This document shows positions 35,350 to 46,801 of a stretch of 64,000 bases of DNA, one piece after another; the stretch's first letter is position 1, and every line of letters begins with the position of its first letter. This stretch comes from Hansfordia pulvinata (taxonomy: Eukaryota > Ascomycota > Sordariomycetes > Xylariales). Position numbers and translations under genes: made by a program. The stretch lies in contig BJKQ01000002.1 in NCBI GenBank assembly GCA_006538405.1, positions 620,001 through 684,000 on the forward strand. The letters run 5' to 3'. The notes beneath the pieces were generated by a model. It ran no database searches, was not told the DNA's origin, and was given only the letters and a program-made list of their open reading frames with translations.

Positions 35350-38300
35350 TCATCAACACATCCAGGTACAGTCGTTGCTGCGACGGCAGCTCCGTTTTCA
35401 CAGCTTTTCCTCGCCAAACGTCAACAGTAGCTTCCGTCGACCTGCCATGCTCCAATTCCAGCTTCTCCACAGCGATCCCAGAACACCGCCGTCAGAAGAC
35501 CGACGACCACAAACAGACAATAGTGGCCCTCGGGCGCTCATCGGCTCGTCGGAGAAGCCCCTAACTAGCAGTCCTCGCAGCAGCCATGCACCCGCCACCC
35601 TTGGTCCTCGCCGTCGGGCTTCCCGGGTACATGGAGCCCTCGAAGCCCTTGTGGAGGTGGGCAGAGTTTCAAGCTACGTAACCTATCTGCGCCGGCGCGT
35701 CGAGCCAGCACTCGTATACTAAGGCTGGCTGCAGCCCTCGCGCTCCGGATCACACACCCTACACGAAGTCCGTCGCCTCCCACCAGGCGTGTCAGGCCGG
35801 GAAGCGTGCCCGCCACAGTATAGAGAAGGCAGCATCGGCGTCCGAGGGACTGACTATACGAGTACTGCTGTCGCCCCAAATCCCTCTGGGCTAGGCTTGC
35901 GGATCGCCCACGGAGTGCGTGCGTGCGTGCCACCACTTCCAAATGTCCGGCGCCAGGCCACTTCGGGCTCCAAGGACCCCGAACTTCCTCTATGGGTGGC
36001 TGCAAGTCCCCGACGAACCACTCGTATGTCGGCCTTGACAGCCCACTCCACTCGGCCCCTGGAGGACGACGCGGATCAGGAGCAGCAGTATACCTCGCAT
36101 CAGAGGCTCGGACTCGGTGGCCAAAAAGAAATACTCGAAGCCATGCGGGGCGTGGGATCAGGATGTCCAGAAAAACGCCCCGGCGACCACCGGGAAATCG
36201 CATACTCGGGGCTCGGTGACCAGCGGAGCAAGCCGTCAGCGACAAGCATTGCGGGTTCTGGAGTCGCCGACAACGGGCGCGCAAGGCGCATGCGAAGCTG
36301 CGCCAGCCCGGACCGACCGACATGGCCACCCGCGAACTGAAGCGCATGGAAGCACTGAAAACAGTCGCAACACGCAGTGGTGGCGTGGGTCACTGGGTCT
36401 TGGTCATCACCAGCGCACGCAGTACCTGACGTGCGCAGGAGCTCGCGGGCCCGGGGCGGTGTTTGCCGCCTACTCGTATACTGGAAGCCTGGAGCGCTCC
36501 GCCTCGACAAGCGCGGGCAAAGTCGCGGAAGTACGGCTATAGCAAGGTTGCGATACTCGTACGTTGGTAAGCGTCGCCAATAGACCCCGTCGTTGGCTTG
36601 GCGCCATGAGTGATACTCCGGGCGAATGAGCAGCGCCAATCCTCAAACCAAGCAAAGCCCCGATCCATCCACCTTGCGGGTATTGGTGGTCTAGGCGGAC
36701 TCAGCGGCCGAGAGCGGGTGCTCCTCGCCTGCCGATTGGCAGAAGACGCGAAGGCGACAGATCGGCCTCCGCAAGATCCGCCACGAAATTGACACCGGCG
36801 CGCGATGAGCACGAAAGGGGAGTAGCCCGTTGCTCATAGTCGACTCAGGTTGCGACAAGTCGGCATAATGGCAGCCTGAGACGGGAGGAGACAGGAATCG
36901 TTCTGAGGCCATTAGTCGGCGGGGGCAAACTTCTCTCGGCGCCATGTCATGAGCACGACTCCGCCAGGTGTATGTACGAGACGAGTATACTCGACACAGT
37001 CTCGCTCCGTTCACTAGGCTACAAGAATCAGCGAGCGAGGCAGAGACGTGCGCACTGCCGACCTGGCTCGACAGCCTGACCGCGCCCTTTCCTTGGCCAA
37101 CGCCCCATCGCGACGACGACCTACTGCGGAGTGTGCGTCCGAAAGCTGGTGGGTTTCCATGCCCGTACACTAGCAGCAGCTCGGCGTCCTGTTAGTAGCT
37201 TGTTAGTCGCCGACAAGCTACGGACATGCATCCGTTGCTGTTCCCCGACAAGGCACACTGCCACGATGCGAATGTCTCTCTGTCGACCCGACAGCCCGCG
37301 CCGCTGGCAAACGGATCGCAGTACGCATGGACGAGTATCACAGCAGAGAAGCCAAAAATCGGTCGATAGCAGAGGCATCCACAGTGCCTGCGTGGGGTGT
37401 CGCCACCGACGGATCGACGGAACTGTGTTTTCTTCCTAATGCCATGACAAATACGGCCAACGGTGTTGTCAACCTCCAGAGCTGCCCCGCGCGGATGCCA
37501 AATACCGCGATACCCAAGCCCTTCATTTGGGTCTAACGTAAGTGACATTTCAGTCCAGCCGGTTCATTTGGGACACGGCGCATCCTCGCCTCTCCTCAAC
37601 CGCAGGTCTTTGGTGACCCGAATTTGGTAAGAATCCCAGATTATCCCCGGCTGCTCGGGCTTCGTCATGGCTGCTTGCTTATTGCCTTAGTCAATTAGGC
37701 CAGCTGGGGAAGAATTCCTAATCCCCCCTTCCCACTGCTGCGCCCAACGGAATTTGCAATTATTACCACATGCGCCCACTGGGCTCTGGCTCGGATTGGT
37801 ACTCCCAGCCACCACCGCCGCCCACTCAACCCCTTCGCATATACTGGAAGGAGCCCGCCAGGGGGTCTGCGGCGCTGTACAGCAGTTCATCACGAGATGG
37901 CCCTGTGCAGTCTCGACTCTCGTTATCAACACCGGAGACCGTATCCACTTGCGCAATCAAGCCAAGCTATATAAGCGAACCAACACGAGCCTCGTGCGAG
38001 AGCCGGCCGAGCCTAAAGAGGGAAACTGTCCATCGCTCTCGCTTTTTCAAATAGCTGCTCTCCACCGCACGGTGGGATCGCAAGCGCGCGGGCGGCCGTA
38101 CGCTTGCCGCATCTCGACATGCACCGCATCATAAGGTATCTATTCGTCTCACCGTCACGGCCTCGCCCAGCCTGACCTGGCCTGGCGTCGGTCACGAACA
38201 ACCCCGAGATTCGGAGCTCAACACCAAGCGTTCAGGGGCGGGCTGCCACGAGCACCCACCCACAAACGAAGCCACCATCACCAACCCTCGCAAATCCGCT

Positions 38301-39546
38301 CACCCATGTATGCTGCGCTGAGCGGCTGATCCAGAGAGTCGACTACCAGCCCACCCGGGCCACGATGACTGTGTTTCAGCGCTTGCCTCCGTGGGTTGGT
38401 GAGCCGAGGCCTTCTGCGCCGGGCTTCGGTACGAGCACGCCCTCAGTCTGGCTTAGTCACGCGCTTAGGCGGCGTACTCCGCCTCTTCATGGAGAATGCG
38501 CAGAGTGCAGAGACCTTGGGAGGGTACAAAGCAGATACCAAGCACGGCTGGAAACCTGGACAGCTGAAAGGGGGGTGCGGTTAGAGCGCAAGGGCCAAGG
38601 CATCGACTAACTAGCGGAGTGGGGAAAGGCGGGAAAGAGTAAAGGAGAAGACGAAGAAGAAGAAGAACAACAAGCCATAGTCGCTACCCGCACTTACACC
38701 CACCGACAGCTGGAGGCGAGTTGCCGCTCGCCAACGCGGCGTGGCCTCGATGAGTAACAGGGTAGCGCGGGGAGAGGTGGGAGGACGGACCGTATAATAC
38801 GGAGTGGCGAGGGCACACCCGCCCGCCTACATGCCACTGCAAGATTGCGTCGAGGGGAGAAGCTGGCTAGCGGAAGTCGCCTGTCTCCTCGGCAGTTGTT
38901 GCGGGGTTTAACCTGCACAGCTAACATATACCCTGCATGGAAGCTGAACCATCTGATCGATCACTTCCACCACCTATGTACGATTGCGAGTAAGTACTCA
39001 TACCCTCTTGAAAGCGAGTGTTCGGAACCCCTTGGAAGCGCACAGGCCCCGTCGACCCCGAGCGAGTTCCGAGGGATGAAGCCGTGGGCCTTGTCTCTGG
39101 AGAGCGCGGAACAGCACGACTCGCAGACGCGCGGGAGGGCGGGCAGGCAGGGCTGAGCAGATCGAGCCGGGGGGGGGGTTTTACGTTTTCCCCCCCAGTC
39201 AGCACGAGTACTAACCTGGCTGTCAACCTGCCCAACGAGAAGCGACTGGGTGGTGTGCGTGTGCGCGTGCGCGTGGACCACTCGCACGCAGCAGAGGAAT
39301 GACTCCCCAAACGGGCACCAATCTCACGAGAATGCGAGCCCCGGGAGGCAGGCCCTAAGTTAGTCACCCTATTATCCGCAAGCGCAAGCATTCTCCTCGA
39401 CGGAGGGCCCCACCCCGCCACCCGCGAAGGATCGAGCGCACGAGTATCTGCCACCTCGCACGGCTGCCGACAAAGGCAATCGGGACTGAGGCCCCACACG
39501 ATACCGGGGGGTGTTTCGAGAAAGGGGAGGGAAGGGTAGAAGGAGA

Positions 39547-39578
<32 letters not shown>

Positions 39579-40093
39579 AAACAAGCATCAATTACAGGCA
39601 GCTACCAGGGTGCCCAGCAGCGCGGTCAGGGCGTCCAAAGCTGCAACGCCCCCTGCGCTGGACACGGACGGGGCTGACGAGAAGGGCTGAACCCGAGGAA
39701 CCCCACGGAGCGAGGCAGCTTGGCGAACCATCCGTGATGAGAGGAAGGAAGTGGATATGGCAATATAGGGCCGGGTCTAGGGCACTGAGTAAAGAGAAAG
39801 ACGCCCCAACGTGCCACCGTGCCTATTACTCGTGCACGCCAGCCAGCCCCAGGCCGGGGCTGAGAGAGGGCAGCGGGCCCGAAGGAAGCGGGAACCTTGG
39901 GTTATGCCAGCAGGACGGCCTTATCAATAACAGCAGCCCTACCGAGGGATCCTCGCCAGTCTTCAATATGGTCTATGAGTATTGCTCTTTTCATCGCCCA
40001 GCGGCACGTCAGATCCACCAGGGACTTTTGCCGACCAAGATCCTCGACGGCGTCGACCGCCCCAACCGTTTTGCCATGGTCGTGCTAGCTAAA

Positions 40094-40138
40094 TACCTAC
40101 CTACCTACCCACCTACCTACCTACCTACAGGTAGGTAG
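40094..40138 (+). repeat. TACC run with inverted GGTA copy (possible hairpin)
   Basis: About nine tandem CTAC units (one with an A-to-C change) are followed directly by the complement GGTAGGTAG, so the end of the tract can fold back on itself. Confidence 0.75.
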
Positions 40139-41657
40139 CCAAAATGGCCGGCCCTGACGACGGCACTGGGCGAGGGCAGGCATAATCGCCTTGTGAGGAC
40201 ATCTGACATCACTCGACACCGAGACAGCTCCGCTGCTCAGCAACTTCCAGGCCCGTGTTAGCACGTCTCCCAGCCCCGGAGAGCGAGTCATGAAGGCCAT
40301 CAAGTCGCACTCATTTTGCGGAGTCGAGCCCGAGCTACGACGGGAGAAGGGGGTTAAAGGGAGAAAGGGTACAGAACCTGGGTGGATACTCTCTTCAAGT
40401 GAACGCCGCCGGAAACGATGCTGCCAGCAGAGGCCAACGGCCAACTACGCAGACACCGATGGGCGACGGCACACCATGGCGTGGAAGGCGGGCTCGTCGT
40501 CCCGACGCCACCAAGCAAACTCGAAGCCCTCGCCCTTTTTCGGAAACGAACGCGTTCGGTATAGTGAGAGGTCGCAGTGCCAGATGGAGTATTTTGCTTC
40601 TACGTGAGTAAAGTTCTCCCTCTCGAGGATCCAGTAGCGGTAAAGCGAGCGGCGACGTAATACAGCCAGTGGCGATAAGACAGGGTGAAATTTCTTATTT
40701 TTACCTCTGATACTAGTGTCAAGTGATGGCCAAAACGTGACATCAAGCCACGAGCTGAGTTCAGCCATCACTATCAGCTTGATGTGAAGATCGGGTAAAA
40801 CGCGGAGAGAGAGAGCAGCAAACATCCCTGACGACAAAGTGTCCGGTTAAGAGATAGAAGGACGTTGCGAAAGCAGGGCTCTCCTCTGAGTACACGCCAC
40901 CCTGATCCACACCTGGCCGCTTGAGGCTGGAAGCCCTGGTATGTCTTATTTCTGGCGGTCTTTGCTTACTTGCTTCCCTGCTTCAGGTCTTGTCCGAGCA
41001 ACGCAGACTCGCCCCCCTCTCGACTGGGATTTGGTGTCTGCTCGCTCCTTTCCAGCCCGCGTATACCCCCTGGCCGGCCTTGGCCGTGCGTGTTCCGCGG
41101 GCAGAGCCCTGCGAGGCGCTGGGCAGGCTTGGTGGCGAACGTGAAGCCTACTATAGCCTCGATCTCGCATGGCCTTACAGGGGCGACGGTGTTTGCGTTT
41201 ATCTTCATCTCTAAAAACGGTTGTTCCCGCCGTCATGGTGGTGGTTACGGGGTGGGGGGGGGGAGGGAGGGGTGGTCACCGCTCCCGGTTAATCCCCTTC
41301 TAAATTTTCGGGTATGAGTTTTCGCTTCGACTTTCTTTTGCGTACCTGGCTTTGATTACTCCGGCGTAGACTGGCGAGCACTGAACGCACGCAGGGCCCA
41401 GAGCGGATGTCTGTCTGCCTGCCCGGATAGCTACTTGCCTCGTTTACGTGATGCCTGGCTTGATGAAGGGCTGTTTCAGCGCCGCTTCTTCCTCGCTGTT
41501 GAGCTGAAGCGGCAGACGAGCGGATAGCGGCGGTGGCAAGCTGTGCTGGACCATGTGGCATGGCCCGGGATGAGATGCGAAACGCTATTTGGCGAGTTGG
41601 CCCTGCACGCGCGAGGGAGGCGCGAGGGTAATAGCTGAATCATCATTTGCAGGGGAT

Positions 41658-41675
41658 GGGGGGGGGGGGGGGGGG
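41658..41675 (+). repeat. Poly-G run
   Basis: About 18 consecutive G are seen in the gene-free stretch. Confidence 0.85.
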
Positions 41676-42054
41676 TGGTGAAGGAGGGGTGGTTACGTCC
41701 GTTAGAATACCTACCTACCCACTTAACTTACCAGGTACTTGGTGGCCAGATCCAGATCAGCGTTCTAGAGAGAGGGATCGCAGCTGGAAGCAGGGAAAGA
41801 CAATGGGCTGCCGGAGCCCAGACGTGTGAGCACTCGTAGCAGGCGGGGATGCCCACGCTTGCAAGGCAGCCGGACCGGGGAGGGGGGAAAAGAAAGCTGA
41901 CGGGTGACGGTGAACCCGGACAGGGGGGCCTCATGGCAAGAGTTCCCGAGCTGACGCACCCAGGCCGGCAGGGGTTTATTATAGGAGATCCTTCACGCAG
42001 ATACTCGAGTGGACTGGCGATCATGATGGGCGTATACCCGTGCCGAAACCACAT

Positions 42055-42057
<3 letters not shown>

Positions 42058-42095
<38 letters not shown>
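42058..42095 (+). repeat. (CA)n microsatellite
   Basis: A pure CA dinucleotide tract of about 19 units is visible. Confidence 0.92.
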
Positions 42096-42097
<2 letters not shown>

Positions 42098-44563
42098 CAG
42101 CACTCGCCCAGTGAGTGGTCAGGCAGACATTTCTCGCGGAGTCGCCGGACAGGCGAAGCGAAACGCAGCGGTGCGCCCTCCCTCCCCCCCCCTCGCCCTC
42201 CTAAAAGGCCTGCCTGCTCCTGCTGCTTCAGCAGGTGGACACTTACGAGTACTAGCAGAGACTCGGCCGCGGAGGATCGGCCTGGTGGCTGTCTCGTCTC
42301 TCTGGCGGCGTTGGATGTGATTAGGTAACCGAACCGGATGGCGGGTTTTGGCAGTGGGATTATGTAATCCACGAGAGGAAGGCGAAAGCGAAGAGGGCCG
42401 GGGCCGGAAGGGGGGGGGGAGGCCCTATGGTGGTTGACGGCTTGTTGGAGAGAGAAACAACTTTCGATACCGACGCCGTCGCATCGTAGCCGAGAGACGG
42501 AAAGATATGGAGAAAGAAAGAGAAGAGGAGGGGCATGGAACCGTTGTGCGACACCGACGAGCCGGGCAGGATGCAGCTATTCGCTAACTTCTCCAAGGTA
42601 AGGTTAGGTGGCATCCGCGCCAGCGACTTACATAAGCGAGGAGACCGAGAAACGAACTTTTGCCGGCCACTACCACCGACACGTATACACACCACAGTGG
42701 ATGTGCCTTGAGTAGTACCTAATGCCTCCCGTAGCCGACTATACCGGCCGAGTCGGTAAGTGAGGGAGGGGGGGGGGCAAGACTGGTAATAAGTAGACTC
42801 CGACTACCGTCTGTCTTTACTCGTACATGTATGGATGTGCCTACGTTCCGAGGACATTAATTACCTAAAGCAGATGGTCTGGATTACATTCTTTTCTCTC
42901 TCTCTCTCTCTCTCCCTCTCTCTCGTGCGGTCCGTTGACGGTTGGGACTAGACGCGGATGGATTACCCCCAAATAGCCCACAACGCGCCACGCCTCTCTA
43001 GATTTTTTCTTGTTTTTTTCTCATTCTGTTTTCTCCCTTTTGGGAGGGGCGCCTGCCGCCACAGCCGAGCCGGCCGGCTCAGAGCTCAGCTCAGGATTTC
43101 GTCACCTTGGGTTAGGTAGGTTGATGGGCTGAGTCGCTCCCAAGCCTTGGGCGGGTGCAAGCCTACTACTCACTAGTTAGGCGCTCGTAGTCGTAGTGAC
43201 CCGACGGGACCTCCATTAGGTAGTAGGTAATGACTTGGGGCCGATTCCTCGCAGGTATGGACCTAAGGTCGGTCGGTATGGAGTAGCCAAAAGTCGAGCA
43301 ACTGCTGGATTGGGTAGGGCGGTACTTTGCAAGGGTTGCCCGTTGAATGGAACCCTCCAGCTTGAGGCGGGTGCACGAACGAGTAGGCAGGCAATCAGTC
43401 TCGGCCGGACGGACCCAAGTGAAAAGCGCAAGCTCTATTAGCCGTGGGAGCACTCGCAGCGCAGCCGCCCGGGGGAGGGGAAAGCCCGGGTACGATTATT
43501 CGCCGTGGGAGTATATACGCGTACTGGTGAGGCACTCGGCTCACTGCTGGCGAATGAACGGTCTGTCTATCTGGGCTAATAAGCTGAGTGGCCTCTGCTG
43601 CCGTTTCTCTGACATCCGAAGGTCGGCTGCGCCATGCCTGATAGCCAGTCTGGGAGGCGATCCTTTGATTTTTTTTTTTTTTACTTTCTTGTTTTTTCTT
43701 CCTCCCTAGACTCATGAGGCAGTGAACCATCACTAAAGGACGGCGGAGGCGAAGAAAGGGCGGAGGCACGAACAGCCACGTCCCTCAAGCTCGATGTTTT
43801 TTTCTTCTTCTTTTTTTTCGCCGGCGACGAAGAAGAAGAGGGAAAAAAAGCATCTGCAAAAACACGGCGCGCCCCCGTAGCAAGCCAGCCCCGTGCCCGT
43901 CATCCGGACAAAGTCTGCCCCGAGCGACAGGCAGGCCGCGGGACGTGATGCGGTGCGCTGATCGCCAGACTAATAGTAAAAGCCAGGCCAGCCTTTTCGG
44001 GTACCGCGGGACCCCCGCGTGCGTGGCGTCGGCCTTGTGAGCGTCGTGGGAGGAACTTTGTGCTTGCGAGTATACGCCCTTTTGGCCGTCACTCTCCCCC
44101 ACCGATGGCCACCACCAACACCATCGTCAATGGGCGGGCATGCGCGCGGAGGGAGCGGGGAGTAAACAATTCCTCCCCCCCCCTTCCAGGCGCTTGCGAC
44201 ATTCGCAGAAAATAAGCCCTCCGAAGCGGGGACAGAACAGGAGAAGAAAAAAAAAACAAAGCCCGAGAACTAGGGTACACGTACCTGAGGCATAAGTTAT
44301 CTGCCTAGTCCAGAACCCTTCGTGCTACGAGTATGTGAGAGCGATGCCTTAGGTACGTGATCCACATTAGGTTTGCATGTATCTCAGTAATAGGAAAGAA
44401 GGATGAATCGACGGTATGTTAGGTACTCGTACCTCGCGCCTGATACGGAGCAAGCCGATTGGGGTGCCTGAAGTACGTGGCAGTGCCTCACAATCAGCCT
44501 TCAGCTATGCGCGAGACGCAAGAAACAAGGCAAGGACAGTCAAGAGCAATGTTCCGCGAAGAA

Positions 44564-44566
<3 letters not shown>

Positions 44567-44594
<28 letters not shown>
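44567..44594 (+). repeat. Poly-A run
   Basis: This is a run of about 28 A. I looked for an element body ending here, as a retroposon tail would require, and found none. Confidence 0.85.
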
Positions 44595-44598
<4 letters not shown>

Positions 44599-45648
44599 CA
44601 GAGTAAATCCGCACGGACCCGCATCGCTCATTGCCGAACAAGTTAGACAGGTCTCCGGGATGTGCGAGCACACTGACGGACTGGTACTCTCTCGTGCGAG
44701 TATGTGTGTGCGCGTAGGAACTGTATAAAGGCCCCACGGGCATGGATGGGGGAGAAGGAAGGGGGGCCGAGGGGCGAGATGGAATCACCCGAGCGGCCCT
44801 GATCATTGGATGTAAACATGGATGTGCGAGTAGATAAGTAGGTGTTCATAATACACAAGTCCGCCAGCAGTAACAATAACAACAACAACAATTACCAACA
44901 AGTCGATAGCTACATAGTCGTACCACCTGGACGGTTCCTGCTCAGGGGGAAGGGGGAGGGTTACCAGTCTAGTAGCTAGACACCTACCTAGATCATTCCC
45001 ACTCCTCGCCCTCGCCGCCCGGGCGCATATACTCGCACTATATGGGCCGCGCGGTGCGGCTGTGGTGCGGCTGTGGTGCGGCTGTACTCGCTTCGCAGAT
45101 TCGTCGTCATTGACGAGAGAGAGAGAGAGAGAGCGCGGTATCTGCCCGGGCCCTCTTTCTGAACTCGTATTCCGTACGCAACGGCCGCAAGAGCAAAAAG
45201 CCTTGGCGTGTAATAGCGGATCTGACGGCGATAAACCCCCCCAGGTCACCAGTGAGGCCGGCCCGGAAGAAGAGCCAGCGGGCACCCCGGCCGCTTCCGC
45301 ACGCGTTCGCGGTGGCAGTACGCACGCAGACGGGCGGAGTCATTAGAGGATGGGAAGGGGGGCGGCCGACCCGTACTCGTACAAGCCACAGAAAGAGTAA
45401 TAGTGAGTATCTACTTCAAGCAAGTACCTAGAAGAAAGAGGTGTAAAAAAAGGGCAAAAAAAAAAAAAACAGAGTTGGCGGAATAGCATACGACTATGCT
45501 GCACGAGTAGTATGCCACCCCTCGTGGCTCTGCCCCGTTTGGGCAGGTCTGGGCTCTGTCCCTCAAAAACCAGAGGGGGCAGAAGAGGAAAGAAGTAAGA
45601 AAGAAAGGGGAAAAAACAAAAATGTACGCCCCTCTCCACCCCTCTTCT

Positions 45649-45662
45649 TACGAGTACTCGTA
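45649..45662. repeat. Palindrome made of two overlapping octamers
   Basis: TACGAGTACTCGTA reads the same on both strands and consists of TACGAGTA and TACTCGTA sharing TA. Confidence 0.8.
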
Positions 45663-46273
45663 CTACTCCCTCCCTAGTGCCACGCCCACCGTTTCTCGGT
45701 GTTGTGGGCCCCGGATCCTTTTGAAGTGCACAATGCGCGAAACGGAACGTTGGCGCGTCTATTGACGAGAAAGTGTTCGTTCGGAGCGTGCTGCGCATAC
45801 GAGATATACTACCTACTCGGGCTCGGGGACCACGCGCGGCGTTCGCCGGTCATGTTTTTTTCCCTTTTCTCTTCCTGGTCCGAAACCCACCCTCGGGCAT
45901 TGCACTTGCCCGAAACCCCCCCTCTTCCACGGACAAGGTTCCAAAACAACGGGGGGCGAAAATAAACATCTCTCGGGGAAGGAGTATATACGCCGTGGGG
46001 AAAGGAAGAAAAAAATAGCACAATAGCCCGGTGCGAGTGTCCCTGAGGCGACAAGGGGGATGAGCGAGGTATACACAGACACACACACACACACACATAC
46101 CATACACATACACGCCACTGGCCGCTCAGGTATCGAGGCTTGTTGTTTAGCAGAGCATGCATGGGCCTGGAAAAAAAAACTCGGTTCCATATTCCTGTCG
46201 GGACACTAGGCCAGTTCAAGACCGAGACACGAAACCGACCAGACACACAGACAGGCACGCCAGACAGACACCC

Positions 46274-46289
46274 GTACGAGTACTCGTAC
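46274..46289. repeat. 16-bp palindrome made of two overlapping octamers
   Basis: GTACGAGTACTCGTAC is a perfect inverted repeat with the same two half-sites as at 45649-45662, extended by one base on each side. Confidence 0.8.
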
Positions 46290-46801
46290 GCTTAGACAGA
46301 TTGGACAAGGCGGAAACGGTTTTGCGGGGGTGGGAAATGTTCCTTGCGGAAAACGTGTATTAACTCCAGTTTATGATTCCCATCACCTCACGAGTGATCA
46401 ACTGATTGCTGGGCCTGATCAAGACAGACATTGGACTCCTGACAAAAACGCCGACCGTGCCATGCAGTGTTGCACACAAAAACGCCGCCTTGAGAGAGGC
46501 AAAATGACCATAGCAAAAAAAAAGAAGAAACAGATCAAGCCTGATCCGTCATGGGCATGCCATCCCCGTGCAAGCAAATAAACCATCATCACAAAAGGGT
46601 ATAGACAGATGCCGGGACAACGAGCAAAAGAAAAAAGGACGGCTTCAGTATGGTTTGGGCCGAGTCGGGGAAGCCAGGATCAAACGGGTTGGTGTAAATA
46701 GGGTATCTCGAAAAGGCGGGCGCGATGGAAGAGGAAGAGAAGAGGGTCGACTCGGGCGGGGGCTGTGTGTGGCTGGCTTGAGAGGGGGGGCGACGGGCGT
46801 C

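Larger units (their letters stand above)
34585..46801. other. 12 kb gene-free stretch rich in simple repeats and the TACTCGTA octamer
   Basis: I can support no gene here. Open frames are short, overlap on all frames and lack motifs. The stretch contains a (CA)n tract, an A28 run, a G18 run, TACC runs, and about 14 exact copies of TACTCGTA/TACGAGTA, two pairs of which fuse into longer palindromes (45649-45662 and 46274-46289). No transposase, reverse transcriptase or terminal repeat was seen. A TATATAAG at about 37966 has no reading frame behind it that I would call. Confidence 0.5.

Noticed and set aside
35565..36347. 260-residue open frame on the minus strand, the longest in the 12 kb gene-free stretch
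   Set aside because: No family motif, rich in Arg/Ser/Gly as expected from random GC-rich DNA, and overlapping frames of similar length are open on the other strand.
40094..40138. Telomere-like repeat
   Set aside because: The unit is TACC, not TTAGGG, and the tracts are short and scattered through internal DNA.
44567..44594. Retroposon tail
   Set aside because: The A28 run has no upstream element body, no promoter boxes and no flanking target-site duplication that I can see.
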